From Clostridiales bacterium (GTDB taxonomy: Bacteria > Bacillota > Clostridia > Lachnospirales > Lachnospiraceae): a stretch of DNA of 64,000 bases. Under the pieces are notes generated by a model. The model ran no database searches. It was given only the letters and a program-made list of their open reading frames with translations, and was not told the DNA's origin. The stretch is from assembly GCA_021202925.1 (NCBI GenBank), contig JAJQCD010000013.1, positions 23,654-87,653 of the forward strand, written 5' to 3'. This document shows, piece by piece, positions 49,789 to 60,932 of this stretch. A program made the position numbers and the translations under genes. The number at the start of each line of letters is the position of its first letter. Within the stretch, counting starts at the first letter, position 1.

Positions 49789-50925
49789 TTACTTGTTGAG
49801 AATGGCATCCAGGATATCCTGATTGTACCAGGACTCTTCGGCATAACGCAGATAATATTCTTCGCCGCCCAGCTTGTCCTTGAAGCTCTGAATGTCGGGC
49901 TCATAATCGAACTCAACGCCCTGCTCGGTCAGGAATTCGGTCGCGGTCTCATTGTCTTCCGCGATCGTGTCGAAGGAGTATTTCGCTGCGACGATGGCCT
50001 GTTCCTTCAGGATGTCCTGATATTCAGCCGGCAGCTTCTCCCAGGAGTCTGCGTTGGCTGCCATCGTGCAACCCATCCACATATAATTGATGAAGCTGAA
50101 ATATTTGATGTCGTCATAGGTTGCATTGGCTACCAGATGGTAAGTCGCGTTGTCCTGCCCTTCGGCCGTGCCGTTGGAAAGAGCAATCGCCAGCTCGTTC
50201 AGTGCCAGAGCGACCGGGTTGGCTCCCAGTGTCTCCCAGCAATCCAGATACATCTGGCTGGTGGGAACACGAATCTTCAGGCCTTCCACATCTGCTGCGG
50301 AGTGGATCGGACGGTTCGTGGTGGAAATGTGGCGCATGCCGTTGTCACCCTCGGACAGATAGACCAGTCCGACGGAAGGCATATCTGCGAAAATCTGCTC
50401 GCCGATGTCGCTGTTGACGATCTCATAAGCTTCTTCCGCGCTGTCAAACAGGAACGGAAGATCAAGGATCTTCGCGTTCTCATAGAACTCGGTAAAACCG
50501 GATGTGCCGGCAAAGATAATGTCGATGGTTCCCATACGGGTGGACTGCAGTGCCTCCGCGTCATTTCCAAGCTCTCCCGAATGATGCGCGTCCAGCGTGA
50601 TCTTGCCGCCGGAAGCCTCTTCGACCAGCTTCTTGTATTCAAGAATGGCCTTTGTCGGGACGGAATTCTCATTGCCCGGAGAATACAGGGTCAGTGTGAC
50701 AGGATCCAGTCCGTCGAGATCGGCCGATGCTTCCGCTTCCTCAGCCGGAGCTTCTTCTTCGGACGCCTCTTCCTCAGCTGCTTCTGTTTCGGCTGCCGCC
50801 TCAGTCGCTGCTTCTGTCGCGGCTTCCGTTGCCGCCGCAGTAGTTGCGGTCTGTGCGGAGCTGCCACAGCCGGTCATGGACAGAACCATGGTTCCTGCGA
50901 GTACCAGTGATAATGCTTTCTTCAT
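49789..50925 (-). CDS. dctP: TRAP transporter substrate-binding lipoprotein (DctP family)
   Basis: A 378-residue lipoprotein: signal MKKALSLVLAGTMVLSMTGCG, then an Ala/Thr/Glu-rich linker (about residues 25-68) and a DctP domain with GNDAEALQSTRMGTIDI and the conserved GLKIRVPTSQMYLDCWETLGANPV, whose Arg binds the ligand carboxylate. It would bind a C4-dicarboxylate or sugar acid outside the cell. First gene of the dctPQM operon, read towards lower coordinates from the region with repeated TTGTACAA boxes. Confidence 0.93.
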   Translation of the reverse strand: MKKALSLVLAGTMVLSMTGCGSSAQTATTAAATEAATEAATEAAAETEAAEEEASEEEAPAEEAEASADLDGLDPVTLTLYSPGNENSVPTKAILEYKKLVEEASGGKITLDAHHSGELGNDAEALQSTRMGTIDIIFAGTSGFTEFYENAKILDLPFLFDSAEEAYEIVNSDIGEQIFADMPSVGLVYLSEGDNGMRHISTTNRPIHSAADVEGLKIRVPTSQMYLDCWETLGANPVALALNELAIALSNGTAEGQDNATYHLVANATYDDIKYFSFINYMWMGCTMAANADSWEKLPAEYQDILKEQAIVAAKYSFDTIAEDNETATEFLTEQGVEFDYEPDIQSFKDKLGGEEYYLRYAEESWYNQDILDAILNK

Positions 50926-51013
50926 GTCTTTCCCTCCTCAATTTACTCCTTTCATCATAAACGGGATTGCGTTTAAAATCCATGCACAAAAGAGAAAATA
51001 ATGGCGGACGATT

Positions 51014-51070
51014 TTGTACAATTTGTACAATTTTATACAATTTGGCATGAAATACAGACATATGTATGTC
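51014..51070. promoter_or_regulatory. Three tandem TTGTACAA-like palindromes and a further palindrome upstream of dctP
   Basis: TTGTACAA at 51014-51021 and 51023-51030 and TTATACAA at 51033-51040 lie 9 and 10 bases apart, about one helix turn each, and GACATA-TG-TATGTC follows at 51057-51070. TTGTA-N-TACAA type boxes are known GntR-family operators. The array lies 89 bases upstream of dctP and about 160 before proC. The whole 303-base gap (50926-51228) has no gene I can support. Confidence 0.6.
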
Positions 51071-51228
51071 GGCTTCTGCGGATTCGGATGCAAAGAAAAC
51101 CATGGTTTTCATTTACGGGGGGCGGAAGAAGTGCTAAAATGGAATGGAACAGTTCAGTTGGCGGAGAATCAGAGAAAAATCTGCGTCAGACTGGCCTGAA
51201 TCTGATGATAAGCAGGAGGATTTCTGTT

Positions 51229-52023
51229 ATGAAACTGGGATTTCTTGGAAACGGAAATATGGGATATGCAATTTTGAAGGGACTGACGGATCGGGGCGTC
51301 TTAAGCCCTGCGGAGACCGGAGTGTACGATCCGGCGGACGCGGCGCGGGAGCGCGCACAAAAGCTGGGAAGTCAGATTTTTGACAGTGAAGCGGCGCTGG
51401 TCGCGGAAAGTGAAATTGTGCTGGCAGCAGTGAAGCCGCAGTATGCGAAAGCACTGTTTGAGAAGATCGGAACGGCAATGAAGAGAAAGCTTCTGGTGTC
51501 GATTGTCGCAGGGTACGATGTGGCTGCGATCCGGGAAGCGCTTGGTGAACCGGATGTCCGGGTGCTGCGCGTGATGCCCAATACCCCGGCGATGGTCGGC
51601 GCAGGTGTCTTCGGTATGGATCTTCATACAGATGCGAAGCCGGAAGAGAAGGATGCCGTGGCGGACTGGCTTGGCTCCCTGGGTATTGTGGAGTGGGTGG
51701 ACGAGAGTCTGTTCCCGGTGGTGACGGGACTGTCAGGCGGCGGACCGGCGTATGTGGCCATGTTCATCGAGGCACTTGCCGACGGCGGTGTGAAATTCGG
51801 TCTCAGAAGAGACGCGGCGCTGAAAATCGCGGCACAGACGGTCTATGGGAGCGCGAAGATGATCCTCGAGAGTGGCCAGCATCCGGCCGTGGTCAAAGAT
51901 AATGTCTGCTCACCGGCCGGGACGACCATTGAGGGCGTGCAGGCTCTGGAGGACGGTGCTTTTCGCTCGACGGTGATCCGCTCGGTCGAAAAGAGCACAC
52001 AGAAGGCAATGAACCTGAAGTAG
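51229..52023 (+). CDS. proC: Pyrroline-5-carboxylate reductase
   Basis: A 264-residue protein with the NAD(P) motif LGFLGNGNMGYAILKG, VLAAVKPQY, RVMPNTPAMVGAGVFG and the C-terminal VTGLSGGGPAYVAMFIEALADGGVKFGLRRD and VCSPAGTTIEGVQALE. It reduces pyrroline-5-carboxylate to proline in the cytosol. The start at ATG 51229 is set by AGCAGGAGG; the frame is open to 51001 but that extension lies in regulatory DNA. Confidence 0.95.
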   Translation: MKLGFLGNGNMGYAILKGLTDRGVLSPAETGVYDPADAARERAQKLGSQIFDSEAALVAESEIVLAAVKPQYAKALFEKIGTAMKRKLLVSIVAGYDVAAIREALGEPDVRVLRVMPNTPAMVGAGVFGMDLHTDAKPEEKDAVADWLGSLGIVEWVDESLFPVVTGLSGGGPAYVAMFIEALADGGVKFGLRRDAALKIAAQTVYGSAKMILESGQHPAVVKDNVCSPAGTTIEGVQALEDGAFRSTVIRSVEKSTQKAMNLK

Positions 52024-52073
52024 AAAGAATCCGAATCTACAGGTAAATAATTGACAAAGAATGGTTTCCGCCC

Positions 52074-52102
52074 TTGCCAATTATTCGTTCATAAGGTATA
52101 AT
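52074..52102 (+). promoter_or_regulatory. Promoter of the ATP synthase operon
   Basis: TTGCCA (52074-52079) and a perfect TATAAT (52097-52102) are 17 bases apart, 134 bases before the first gene. A TTGACA lies further up at 52051 without a matching -10. The leader between has no ORF I accept. Confidence 0.82.
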
Positions 52103-52236
52103 CAGAAGTGTTATTTTGTGAAAAATAACGAATAAGAAGCTGCGAAAGTACGCAGAATGAACAAAACAGGGCAGTGTGGATTTGGATGGAAAAGCAATGT
52201 CCGGTTGGTGATATGCGTCAGAGAGGGGGGCGCAGC

Positions 52237-52506
52237 ATGAATATGAAAGAGTGGAATGCGATCCTGAGACAGGTCACGCTTCTGGGCCAGCTGGGGCTGT
52301 CTCTGGCAGCACCGCTTCTGCTTTGCCTTTTTGCCTGTTACGGGCTCAACAGTCGTCTGGGGGTTGGCGCCTGGATTTACATCCCGGGATTCTTTTTCGG
52401 ACTTGGCGGATCCTTTGCCGGTGCATACCGGATTTATACGGCGCAGACCAGGGATTCAGAGAAGGCGAAGGAAGAGCGGACGGTATCGTTTAACGAACAC
52501 CGGTAG
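52237..52506 (+). CDS. AtpZ-type small membrane protein of the ATP synthase operon
   Basis: An 89-residue protein with two membrane helices (LGLSLAAPLLLCLFACYGL and WIYIPGFFFGLGGSFAGAYRIY), the pattern of AtpZ, which with AtpI is thought to help insert the c-ring or transport Mg/Ca ions. ATG 52237 follows AGAGGGGGG. It is the first gene of the operon. Confidence 0.8.
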   Translation: MNMKEWNAILRQVTLLGQLGLSLAAPLLLCLFACYGLNSRLGVGAWIYIPGFFFGLGGSFAGAYRIYTAQTRDSEKAKEERTVSFNEHR

Positions 52507-52537
52507 ACGGATACCGGCAGGAAGGAGGGCCGGGACG

Positions 52538-52942
52538 ATGAAGGTGCAGCCGGCAGTGAAGAAAGAGACGTGCCGCATTGCGGCCGGTACGGCCGTGGCG
52601 ACGTTGATTATGTTAGCGGTGTTTCTGGCATTGCATCAGATCCGACCGGATTTTGTGCCATTTGATTTTCGCGTGATCGCGAGCGGTGTGATTGGAGCTG
52701 CTGTGGCGGTCGGGAATTTTTTCCTGATGGGGCTTACCGTCCAGAGGGTGACGGCAATTACTGATCAGGAACAGGCGACGAAAGTAATGCGGGCCAGTTA
52801 CAGCCGGCGCAATACAGCGCAGGGCGTCTGGATCATTCTCGCATTGGTTCTGCCGGTTTTCAATGGAGCGGCGGGAGTGATCCCGTTGTTTTTTCCGGGC
52901 TTCTGTATTAAACTGAGGGGCCTTGCCGGATTGAAAACCTGA
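52538..52942 (+). CDS. atpI: ATP synthase subunit I-like membrane protein
   Basis: A 134-residue protein with four membrane helices; the start at 52538 follows GGAAGGAGGG. Its place just before atpB, length and topology (TLIMLAVFLALH, GVIGAAVAVGNFFLMGLTV, two C-terminal segments) fit the poorly conserved AtpI family, an assembly factor for the c-ring. Assignment rests on position and topology more than on sequence motifs. Confidence 0.75.
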   Translation: MKVQPAVKKETCRIAAGTAVATLIMLAVFLALHQIRPDFVPFDFRVIASGVIGAAVAVGNFFLMGLTVQRVTAITDQEQATKVMRASYSRRNTAQGVWIILALVLPVFNGAAGVIPLFFPGFCIKLRGLAGLKT

Positions 52943-53059
52943 GGCGGAAAAGGGAGCGCTGCTCCCGGGGCATGCAGGAGTATCGTGTGTCCGCAAAATT
53001 TTGGCACGGTAAACCGGTCTTTATGGAGTGCGGTTTGCGGTGGCGGAAAGGAGGTACTT

Positions 53060-53821
53060 ATGGAACTTGACATAACAGGTGCTGCGATATATTACACCAT
53101 ACACACGGGGATTCCGATTCTCGGCGATCTGCAGATTACAGAGACGCTGGTGATCAGCTGGCTCGTTATGATTCTGATTACAGGCGCATGTATCTGGCTG
53201 ACGCATGATCTGAGAGTAGAGAACATCACGAAGCGGCAGGCAGTCGCCGAGCTTCTGGCGGAGTCGATCACGAACCTGGTCCGAAGCAATACCGGCGGGA
53301 AGAAGTTTGACCGGCTGATTCCGTTTGTGGCGGCGTTGTTTGCCACGAGTGTAGTTTCGAATCTGATCAGTTTGCTTGGGCTGCGCAGTCCGACTGCAGA
53401 TCTCTCTACGGAAGCGGCGTGGGCGGTTGTGGTCTACATCATGATCTGCAGCACCAAGATCAAGACGGGCGGCATTGGCGGTTTCCTGATTGGCTTTACT
53501 CAGCCGATTGCTCTGATGACCCCGTTCAATATTCTGTCCGATCTGGCGACGCCGGTCAGTATGGCCTGCCGTCATTTCGGCAATATTCTCTCGGGCATTG
53601 TTATCAACGGCCTGATCTATGCGGGTCTCGCGATTGCGTCTTCGGCTCTCTTCGGACTGCTTCCGGGAATTGTGGGAGATTTGCTCAGCCAGATCCCGTT
53701 CCTGGATGTCGGTATTCCGGCGATCCTGTCATTCTATTTTGACTGGTTCACGAGCCTGATGCAGGCATTTATTTTTACCATGCTGACGATCATGTATATC
53801 TCGAACGCCGCGGCAGAGTAA
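53060..53821 (+). CDS. atpB: F0F1 ATP synthase subunit a
   Basis: A 253-residue membrane protein, ATG behind AAAGGAGG. The essential arginine of subunit a is recognisable in MACRHFGNILSGIVI, and the preceding loop IGFTQPIALMTPFNILSDLATPVS is typical. It forms the ion half-channels next to the c-ring. The segment ends with the membrane helix AFIFTMLTIMYIS. Confidence 0.94.
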   Translation: MELDITGAAIYYTIHTGIPILGDLQITETLVISWLVMILITGACIWLTHDLRVENITKRQAVAELLAESITNLVRSNTGGKKFDRLIPFVAALFATSVVSNLISLLGLRSPTADLSTEAAWAVVVYIMICSTKIKTGGIGGFLIGFTQPIALMTPFNILSDLATPVSMACRHFGNILSGIVINGLIYAGLAIASSALFGLLPGIVGDLLSQIPFLDVGIPAILSFYFDWFTSLMQAFIFTMLTIMYISNAAAE

Positions 53822-54214
<393 letters not shown>

Positions 54215-54254
54215 GGAGCCGGTTGTTTACAGGTGAGAGACAGGAGGAAGGAAC

Positions 54255-54761
54255 ATGAATGAAACACTGGACCTGGTAGGACTTGTGCCGTGGACATTTG
54301 TCGCACAGATCTGTAACCTGTTTATCCAGATGTGGCTGATCAAGAAGTTCCTGCTGAAGCCGGTAGGCGAGATCCTGGAGAAGCGCCGCGCGATGGCCGA
54401 TAAGGAAATTGCGGACGCGAAGCAGGCTCACTCCGAAGCGGACGCCGTGAAGGCAGAATATGAGCAGAATATGGCGGATGCGAAGGCGAAGGCCAATGAG
54501 ATTCTGGCGACTGCCCAGAAGACGGCGGAGACCAGATCAGACGCCATCATCAAGGACGCGGAGAGCAAGGCGGCCGCGGTGAAGGCGAAGGCGGAGGCGG
54601 ATATCGCACAGGAGCGCAGAAAGGCAGTCAGTGAAGTGAAGACTGAGATCGGCTCGATTGCCGTGGATATCGCGGGCAAGGTGATTGAACGTGAAGTCAG
54701 CGAAGAAGACCACAGGAAACTGATTGAAGAGTTTATCGAGAATGTAGGTGAGGCGTCATGA
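54255..54761 (+). CDS. atpF: F0F1 ATP synthase subunit b
   Basis: A 168-residue peripheral-stalk protein: one N-terminal membrane helix (FVAQICNLFIQMWLIKKFLLKP) and a long charged coiled coil (KAEYEQNMADAKAKANEILATAQK) ending in the delta-binding part. Its last bases overlap the delta gene start (ATGA at 54758-54761). Confidence 0.93.
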   Translation: MNETLDLVGLVPWTFVAQICNLFIQMWLIKKFLLKPVGEILEKRRAMADKEIADAKQAHSEADAVKAEYEQNMADAKAKANEILATAQKTAETRSDAIIKDAESKAAAVKAKAEADIAQERRKAVSEVKTEIGSIAVDIAGKVIEREVSEEDHRKLIEEFIENVGEAS

Positions 54762-55309
54762 CAGATTCTGCCAGACTGTATGGAGGCAGCCTGTACGATC
54801 TTGCCGCGCAGGAGGGACTGACCGATCAGCTGATGGAAGAGACAGCTGCCGTAGATGGGCTGTTTCGGGAGAATGAGGATTATATCCGGCTTCTCTCTGA
54901 GCCGTCGATTGCCCGAACCGAGCGACTGGGGTTGCTGGACAAGGCATTTGGCGGGCAGGCACATCCCTATCTGCTGAATTTCTTAAAGATTCTCTGCGAG
55001 AACGGCATGATGCGGGAGTATTCCGGATGCTGTAAGGAGTATCGCAGACGTTACAACGAGGCGAACGGCATTGCCGAGGCGGTTGTGACCAGCGCCATTG
55101 CTCTGACGGAGAGTCAGAAGAAGGCTCTTGTGAAGAAACTGGAGAGCACCAGTGGGAAGAAGATTCTGCTGACCGAGCGGGTGAATCCGGGAATCCTTGG
55201 CGGACTTCGGGTAGAATTCGAAGGGAAGCAGATGGATGGAACCATCGAAGGAAGGCTTTCCGGACTCCGGAAGCTGGTTACTTCGACATCGGCGGAAGGC
55301 GCGGAATAG
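54758..55309 (+). CDS. atpH: F0F1 ATP synthase subunit delta
   Basis: A 183-residue OSCP/delta protein with YGGSLYDLAAQEG near the start and the C-terminal GGLRVEFEGKQMDGTIEGRLSGLRKL motif. It links the stalk to the top of F1. The gene overlaps atpF by four bases. Confidence 0.93.
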   Translation: MTDSARLYGGSLYDLAAQEGLTDQLMEETAAVDGLFRENEDYIRLLSEPSIARTERLGLLDKAFGGQAHPYLLNFLKILCENGMMREYSGCCKEYRRRYNEANGIAEAVVTSAIALTESQKKALVKKLESTSGKKILLTERVNPGILGGLRVEFEGKQMDGTIEGRLSGLRKLVTSTSAEGAE

Positions 55310-55419
55310 TCTGTGCTGCATCCCGGTTGGCCGGAAGGCGTGATGACAGGGAGAGCGGCGGAGGATGTCCGTACAGGATATAGAAACAGGAATATTGTAA
55401 TGAAGGATGGGTGCTTAAG

Positions 55420-56940
55420 ATGCAATTAAAACCGGAAGATATTTCCAGAGTCATCCGCAGCCAGATCAAATATTATCAGAATGCGATTGTGCAGAGTGAG
55501 ACCGGTACGGTCCTGACGGTAGGAGACGGTATCGCCAGGGTCAGCGGGATCTCCGGCTGCATGTCGAGTGAACTTCTGGAGTTTGAGGACGGCACATTCG
55601 GAATGGCGCAGAACCTGGAAGAGACGAGTGTATCCGTGGTCCTGTTCGGTGATGATCAGGGAATCAGCGAGGGACAGACCGTAAAGCGGACAGGCAAGGT
55701 AGTATCCGTTCCCGTGGGTGAGGCCATGGTGGGACGAGTAGCGAATGCGATCGGACAGCCAATCGACGGGGCAGGGCCGATTGAGACGAGTGAATTCCGG
55801 CCGGTGGAATCCCCGGCACCGGGTATCTGTGACAGACAGCCGGTAAAGGAACCGCTGCAGACAGGAATCAAGGCGATCGATTCCATGATCCCGATCGGGC
55901 GGGGACAGCGTGAGCTGATCATTGGCGACCGTCAGACCGGTAAGACGACGATCGCGGAGGATACGATCCTGAACCAGAAGGGGAAGGACGTGATCTGTAT
56001 CTATGTGGCGATCGGACAGAAGCGTTCCACGGTTGCGGGACTGGTATCCCGGCTGCAGGAGGGCGGAGCGATGGATTATACCATCGTCGTGGCGGCAACG
56101 GCTTCGGAGCCGAGCCCGCTGCAGTACATTGCTCCTTATTCGGGCTGTGCCATGGGTGAGTATTTCATGAATAAAGGCGGCCATGTTCTGATTATCTATG
56201 ATGATCTGAGCAAACACGCGGTGGCGTATCGTGCGCTGTCGCTACTGATCCGGCGTCCGCCGGGCCGTGAGGCATATCCGGGCGACGTCTTCTACCTGCA
56301 CTCCAGACTGCTGGAGCGTGCGGCGAAGCTGTCCGATGAGAAGGGTGGCGGTTCCCTGACTGCATTGCCGATCATTGAGACGCAGGCAGGCGATGTGTCG
56401 GCTTACATTCCGACGAACGTGATCTCGATCACCGACGGACAGATTTATCTGGAGACAGAGTTGTTCCACTCCGGTATTATGCCGGCAGTGAACCCGGGTA
56501 TTTCCGTATCCCGAGTCGGCGGCAACGCGCAGGTCAAGGCGATGAAGAAGGTAGCCGGTTCGCTGAAGCTGCTTTATTCACAGTATCGTGAGCTGCAGAG
56601 CTTCGCACAGTTTGGGTCCGACCTGGATGAGGATACCAAGAATCGTCTGGCACAGGGAGAGCGGATTGTGGCGATTCTCAAGCAGAACCGGAACAATCCG
56701 ATTGCGGTTGAGAAGCAGGTAGCGATTATCTATGCTACGGTTAATGGTATGTTAAAGCAGGTGGCGGTGGACGATGTCCCGGCTTATGAGGACGGCCTGT
56801 ATACCTTCCTGGATACGGATGGCAATGGTTCCGCGGCCATGGAGGCGATTGCGGCGACCGGCGCCTGGGATGCGGAGATTGAAGGGAAACTGAAATCCGC
56901 GATTACCGATTATACAGAGAAGTTCTTGCAGGCAAAGTAA
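55420..56940 (+). CDS. atpA: F0F1 ATP synthase subunit alpha
   Basis: A 506-residue alpha subunit: beta-barrel start [16 protein letters not shown], Walker [10 protein letters not shown], the arginine-finger region and the signature [15 protein letters not shown] prefer the ATG at 55420 over a GTG at 55411. The 110-base gap after atpH holds no ORF I support. Confidence 0.97.
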   Translation: MQLKPEDISRVIRSQIKYYQNAIVQSETGTVLTVGDGIARVSGISGCMSSELLEFEDGTFGMAQNLEETSVSVVLFGDDQGISEGQTVKRTGKVVSVPVGEAMVGRVANAIGQPIDGAGPIETSEFRPVESPAPGICDRQPVKEPLQTGIKAIDSMIPIGRGQRELIIGDRQTGKTTIAEDTILNQKGKDVICIYVAIGQKRSTVAGLVSRLQEGGAMDYTIVVAATASEPSPLQYIAPYSGCAMGEYFMNKGGHVLIIYDDLSKHAVAYRALSLLIRRPPGREAYPGDVFYLHSRLLERAAKLSDEKGGGSLTALPIIETQAGDVSAYIPTNVISITDGQIYLETELFHSGIMPAVNPGISVSRVGGNAQVKAMKKVAGSLKLLYSQYRELQSFAQFGSDLDEDTKNRLAQGERIVAILKQNRNNPIAVEKQVAIIYATVNGMLKQVAVDDVPAYEDGLYTFLDTDGNGSAAMEAIAATGAWDAEIEGKLKSAITDYTEKFLQAK

Positions 56941-56955
56941 AGGGAGGTGTGACAC

Positions 56956-57810
56956 ATGGCTGCGAATATGAAAGCAGTGAAGCTCCGGATCAAGAGTGTC
57001 CAGAGCACCATGCAGATCACCCGCGCCATGGGACTGGTCGCGTCCTCAAAGATGAGGAGAGCGAAGGACCGTGCGCTGTCATCCCGCCCCGCATTTGAGA
57101 TGCTGCGCCAGAACCTGGTGGAGATCGCCAATGGCAATACCGATTTCATATCGCCTTATACCCGTTCGGGAAAGAGCGAGCGCTGGTGTTATGTGGTGAT
57201 CGCCGGTGACCGTGGCCTGGCGGGCGGTTACAATGCCAATGTATTTAAGCTGGTAGAGGCTGAGGCAGCAGGTAAGGATTATGATGTGCTGCCGATCGGC
57301 AAGAAGGCGGTGGAATATTTCAAACGCAGGAAGAAAGAATTTGTGACTGAGGAGTTTGGCGAGGCGGCGAGCATTTCCATCGGAGACTGCTTTGAGATGG
57401 CGAGACTGCTGTGCAGTGAATTTCGGAGCGGGAAGTATGGCCATATCGCACTTTGTTATACAAATTTTGCTTCCATGTTGTCCCAGATACCCGAGAGCAC
57501 GGCGCTTCTGCCGCTTGAGGATTTCGGGGAAGAACAGAAGGAACCGGTCAGAAATCTGATCCTGTATGAACCGGACAGTGAGACGGTCTTTGACGCGATC
57601 GTGCCGGAGTATCTGGCGGCTTTGCTCTACGGGAGTCTCTGTGAGTCCGTGGCGAGTGAACTGGCGGCCAGACGGAACGCGATGGATGCAGCGACGAAGA
57701 ACGCGGGCGATATGATCGAGAGACTGAACCTGTACTACAACCGTGCAAGACAGGCCGGCATTACGAATGAGATTATCGAGATTGTAGCCGGTGCGGAAGG
57801 ACAGAAGTAG
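56956..57810 (+). CDS. atpG: F0F1 ATP synthase subunit gamma
   Basis: A 284-residue rotor-shaft protein with the N-terminal KLRIKSVQSTMQITRAMGLVASSKMRRAK coiled coil, GDRGLAGGYNAN in the Rossmann part and the C-terminal RNAMDAATKNAGDMIERLNLYYNRARQAGITNEIIEIVAG. Typical length and position, with AAAGGGAGGTG upstream. Confidence 0.96.
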   Translation: MAANMKAVKLRIKSVQSTMQITRAMGLVASSKMRRAKDRALSSRPAFEMLRQNLVEIANGNTDFISPYTRSGKSERWCYVVIAGDRGLAGGYNANVFKLVEAEAAGKDYDVLPIGKKAVEYFKRRKKEFVTEEFGEAASISIGDCFEMARLLCSEFRSGKYGHIALCYTNFASMLSQIPESTALLPLEDFGEEQKEPVRNLILYEPDSETVFDAIVPEYLAALLYGSLCESVASELAARRNAMDAATKNAGDMIERLNLYYNRARQAGITNEIIEIVAGAEGQK

Positions 57811-57884
57811 GCTGGCAAGCGAAGTGGTATGAGCTTTATGGGTGGGTCGGAGAAGAACGGCCTGCCTGGAAAGATGAGGACTGA

Positions 57885-59282
<1,398 letters not shown>

Positions 59283-59302
59283 AGGAAGGAGGGGGATGGA
59301 TC

Positions 59303-59713
59303 ATGGCGTCAACCTTCCATCTGCAGGTAGTCTCCCTGGACGGCGAGATGTATAACGGACAGGCTCAGAGTGTATCCTGCCGGACCATTCACGGGGATCT
59401 GGCGATCCTCGCCCACCATATGAATTACTGCACGGCGATCGGCATGGGTCCGGCGACGGTGGTCATGGAGGATGGAACCCGCAGGGCAGCCGCGTGTATC
59501 GGGGGAATGCTCTCCGTGATGAACGGCGAATGCCGTCTGATGGCGACAACCTGGGAGTGGAGCGATGAGATCGACATCGAGCGGGCAGAGGCTTCAAAGG
59601 TCAAGGCTGAGGAGCGGATGCAGCATACGGGGATTTCTGAGCAGGATTTCAAGATGGCGGAAGCCAAATTACATCGGGCATTGGTGCGCCTGGGCGTTGC
59701 CAAATTAAAATAA
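59303..59713 (+). CDS. atpC: F0F1 ATP synthase subunit epsilon
   Basis: A 136-residue protein: beta-sandwich (FHLQVVSLDGEMYNGQAQSVSCRTIHGDLAILAHHMN) and C-terminal helical hairpin (DIERAEASKVKAEERM...FKMAEAKLHRALVRLGVAK). It couples and can inhibit the rotor. It is the last gene of the operon. Confidence 0.94.
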   Translation: MASTFHLQVVSLDGEMYNGQAQSVSCRTIHGDLAILAHHMNYCTAIGMGPATVVMEDGTRRAAACIGGMLSVMNGECRLMATTWEWSDEIDIERAEASKVKAEERMQHTGISEQDFKMAEAKLHRALVRLGVAKLK

Positions 59714-59759
59714 CAGGTAATGATTCAGGACGGCATGCCGCCCTGTGATACGAAAGAAG

Positions 59760-59800
59760 GAACGCGTGCGACTGGGCATGACCCGCCGCAGGCGTTCTTT
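59760..59800 (+). terminator. Terminator of the ATP synthase operon
   Basis: GAACGC-G-TGC pairs with GCA-G-GCGTTC (59760-59769 with 59788-59797), followed by TTT. A second GC palindrome (CGGCATGCCG, 59731-59740) lies just before it. TATAAT at 59803-59808 may be the -10 of the next gene. Confidence 0.65.
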
Positions 59801-59825
59801 ACTATAATGAAAGAGGAAAGCCGGA

Positions 59826-60926
59826 ATGGAGAGACAGAAGCCAAATCGGGGATATCTGGTGGCAGGCGTGGTACTGCTGGCTGTGACGGTTGCGCTTCAG
59901 GCGGTTGCGCGCGGAGGAGGAGATTTTGCAACCTGGTATGCGCATACCGTATACCCGCTTCTGGTGGGGAGCATCGGGCGGCTGTCTGGTCTGTTCCCGT
60001 TTTCTGTGGTGGAGATAGGCCTGTATCTTCTGATTGCGGGATGCCTGTATGATACGGTGCGCAATCTTCGCACTCCGCTGCGGCTGATTTTCCGGGCCGT
60101 GTTTCTGTGTGGTCTGTTATTGTTTTTGTATACGGTGAACTGCGGGATCAACTATCACGCGGCAGCGTTTTCGGAATACGCAGGGCTGGAAACCGGAGCG
60201 TATACGGCAGAGGAACTGAAGCAGCTGTGTGAGTTTCTGGTGGAGCAGGTGAATGCGACGGCGGAGGCGATCGAGGCCGATGCGGCGAGCGGGACAAAAG
60301 CGGATGGCACGACGGAGAAGGCAGCGGAATTCCGGTATCAGGGACAGCGCCGCCGATGGCAGCAGGAAGGGATTCTTGCGATGAAGGCAGCCGCGGAGCA
60401 ATTCCCGGTTCTGGATGGCTATTACCCGAAGCCCAAGGAACTGGCTGTGTCGTGGATTCTGTCGGTACAGCAATTGTGTGGTGTCTACTCGCCGTTTACG
60501 ATTGAAGCGAATTATAATGGAGAGATGCCGGACTATAATATCCCGCATACGATCTGCCATGAACTGTCCCATCTGAGAGGTTTTATGCGGGAGGACGAGG
60601 CGAACTTCATTGGTTACCTGGCCTGCATTTTATCAGAGAACCGGGCGTTTCGCTACAGCGGTTATCTGACCGGATGGGTTTACGCGGGCAATGCACTGGC
60701 TAAGCAGGACAGGAATGCTTATGCGGAGCTGACCGGTGAGCTGTGTGATCGTGCGCGAACGGACCTGAATGAGAATAATATGTTCTGGGACAGATATGAT
60801 ACAAAGGTTGCGGAGGTTTCCAGCCAGGTCAACGATACTTATCTGAAGGTGAATCTTCAGACGGACGGCGTACAGAGTTACGGACGGATGGTTGATTTGA
60901 TGCTGGCATATTATGGAAACAGATAA
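59826..60926 (+). CDS. DUF3810 family membrane metalloprotease-like protein
   Basis: A 366-residue protein with three N-terminal membrane helices (about residues 10-28, 42-75 and 88-106) and a large outer domain. That domain has a zinc-protease motif HELSH (His245, Glu246, His249) in TICHELSHLRGFMREDEANFIGYLAC, with Glu258 a likely third ligand. I recognise the pattern as DUF3810. It may be a membrane-bound peptidase of unknown target. It starts in a fresh transcription unit after the atp terminator; the following gene begins 6 bases after its stop. Confidence 0.85.
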   Translation: MERQKPNRGYLVAGVVLLAVTVALQAVARGGGDFATWYAHTVYPLLVGSIGRLSGLFPFSVVEIGLYLLIAGCLYDTVRNLRTPLRLIFRAVFLCGLLLFLYTVNCGINYHAAAFSEYAGLETGAYTAEELKQLCEFLVEQVNATAEAIEADAASGTKADGTTEKAAEFRYQGQRRRWQQEGILAMKAAAEQFPVLDGYYPKPKELAVSWILSVQQLCGVYSPFTIEANYNGEMPDYNIPHTICHELSHLRGFMREDEANFIGYLACILSENRAFRYSGYLTGWVYAGNALAKQDRNAYAELTGELCDRARTDLNENNMFWDRYDTKVAEVSSQVNDTYLKVNLQTDGVQSYGRMVDLMLAYYGNR

Positions 60927-60932
60927 ACGGTA

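Noticed and set aside
51001..51228. N-terminal extension of proC.
   Set aside because: The extra 76 codons cover the operator array and have no family counterpart; AGCAGGAGG marks the start at 51229.
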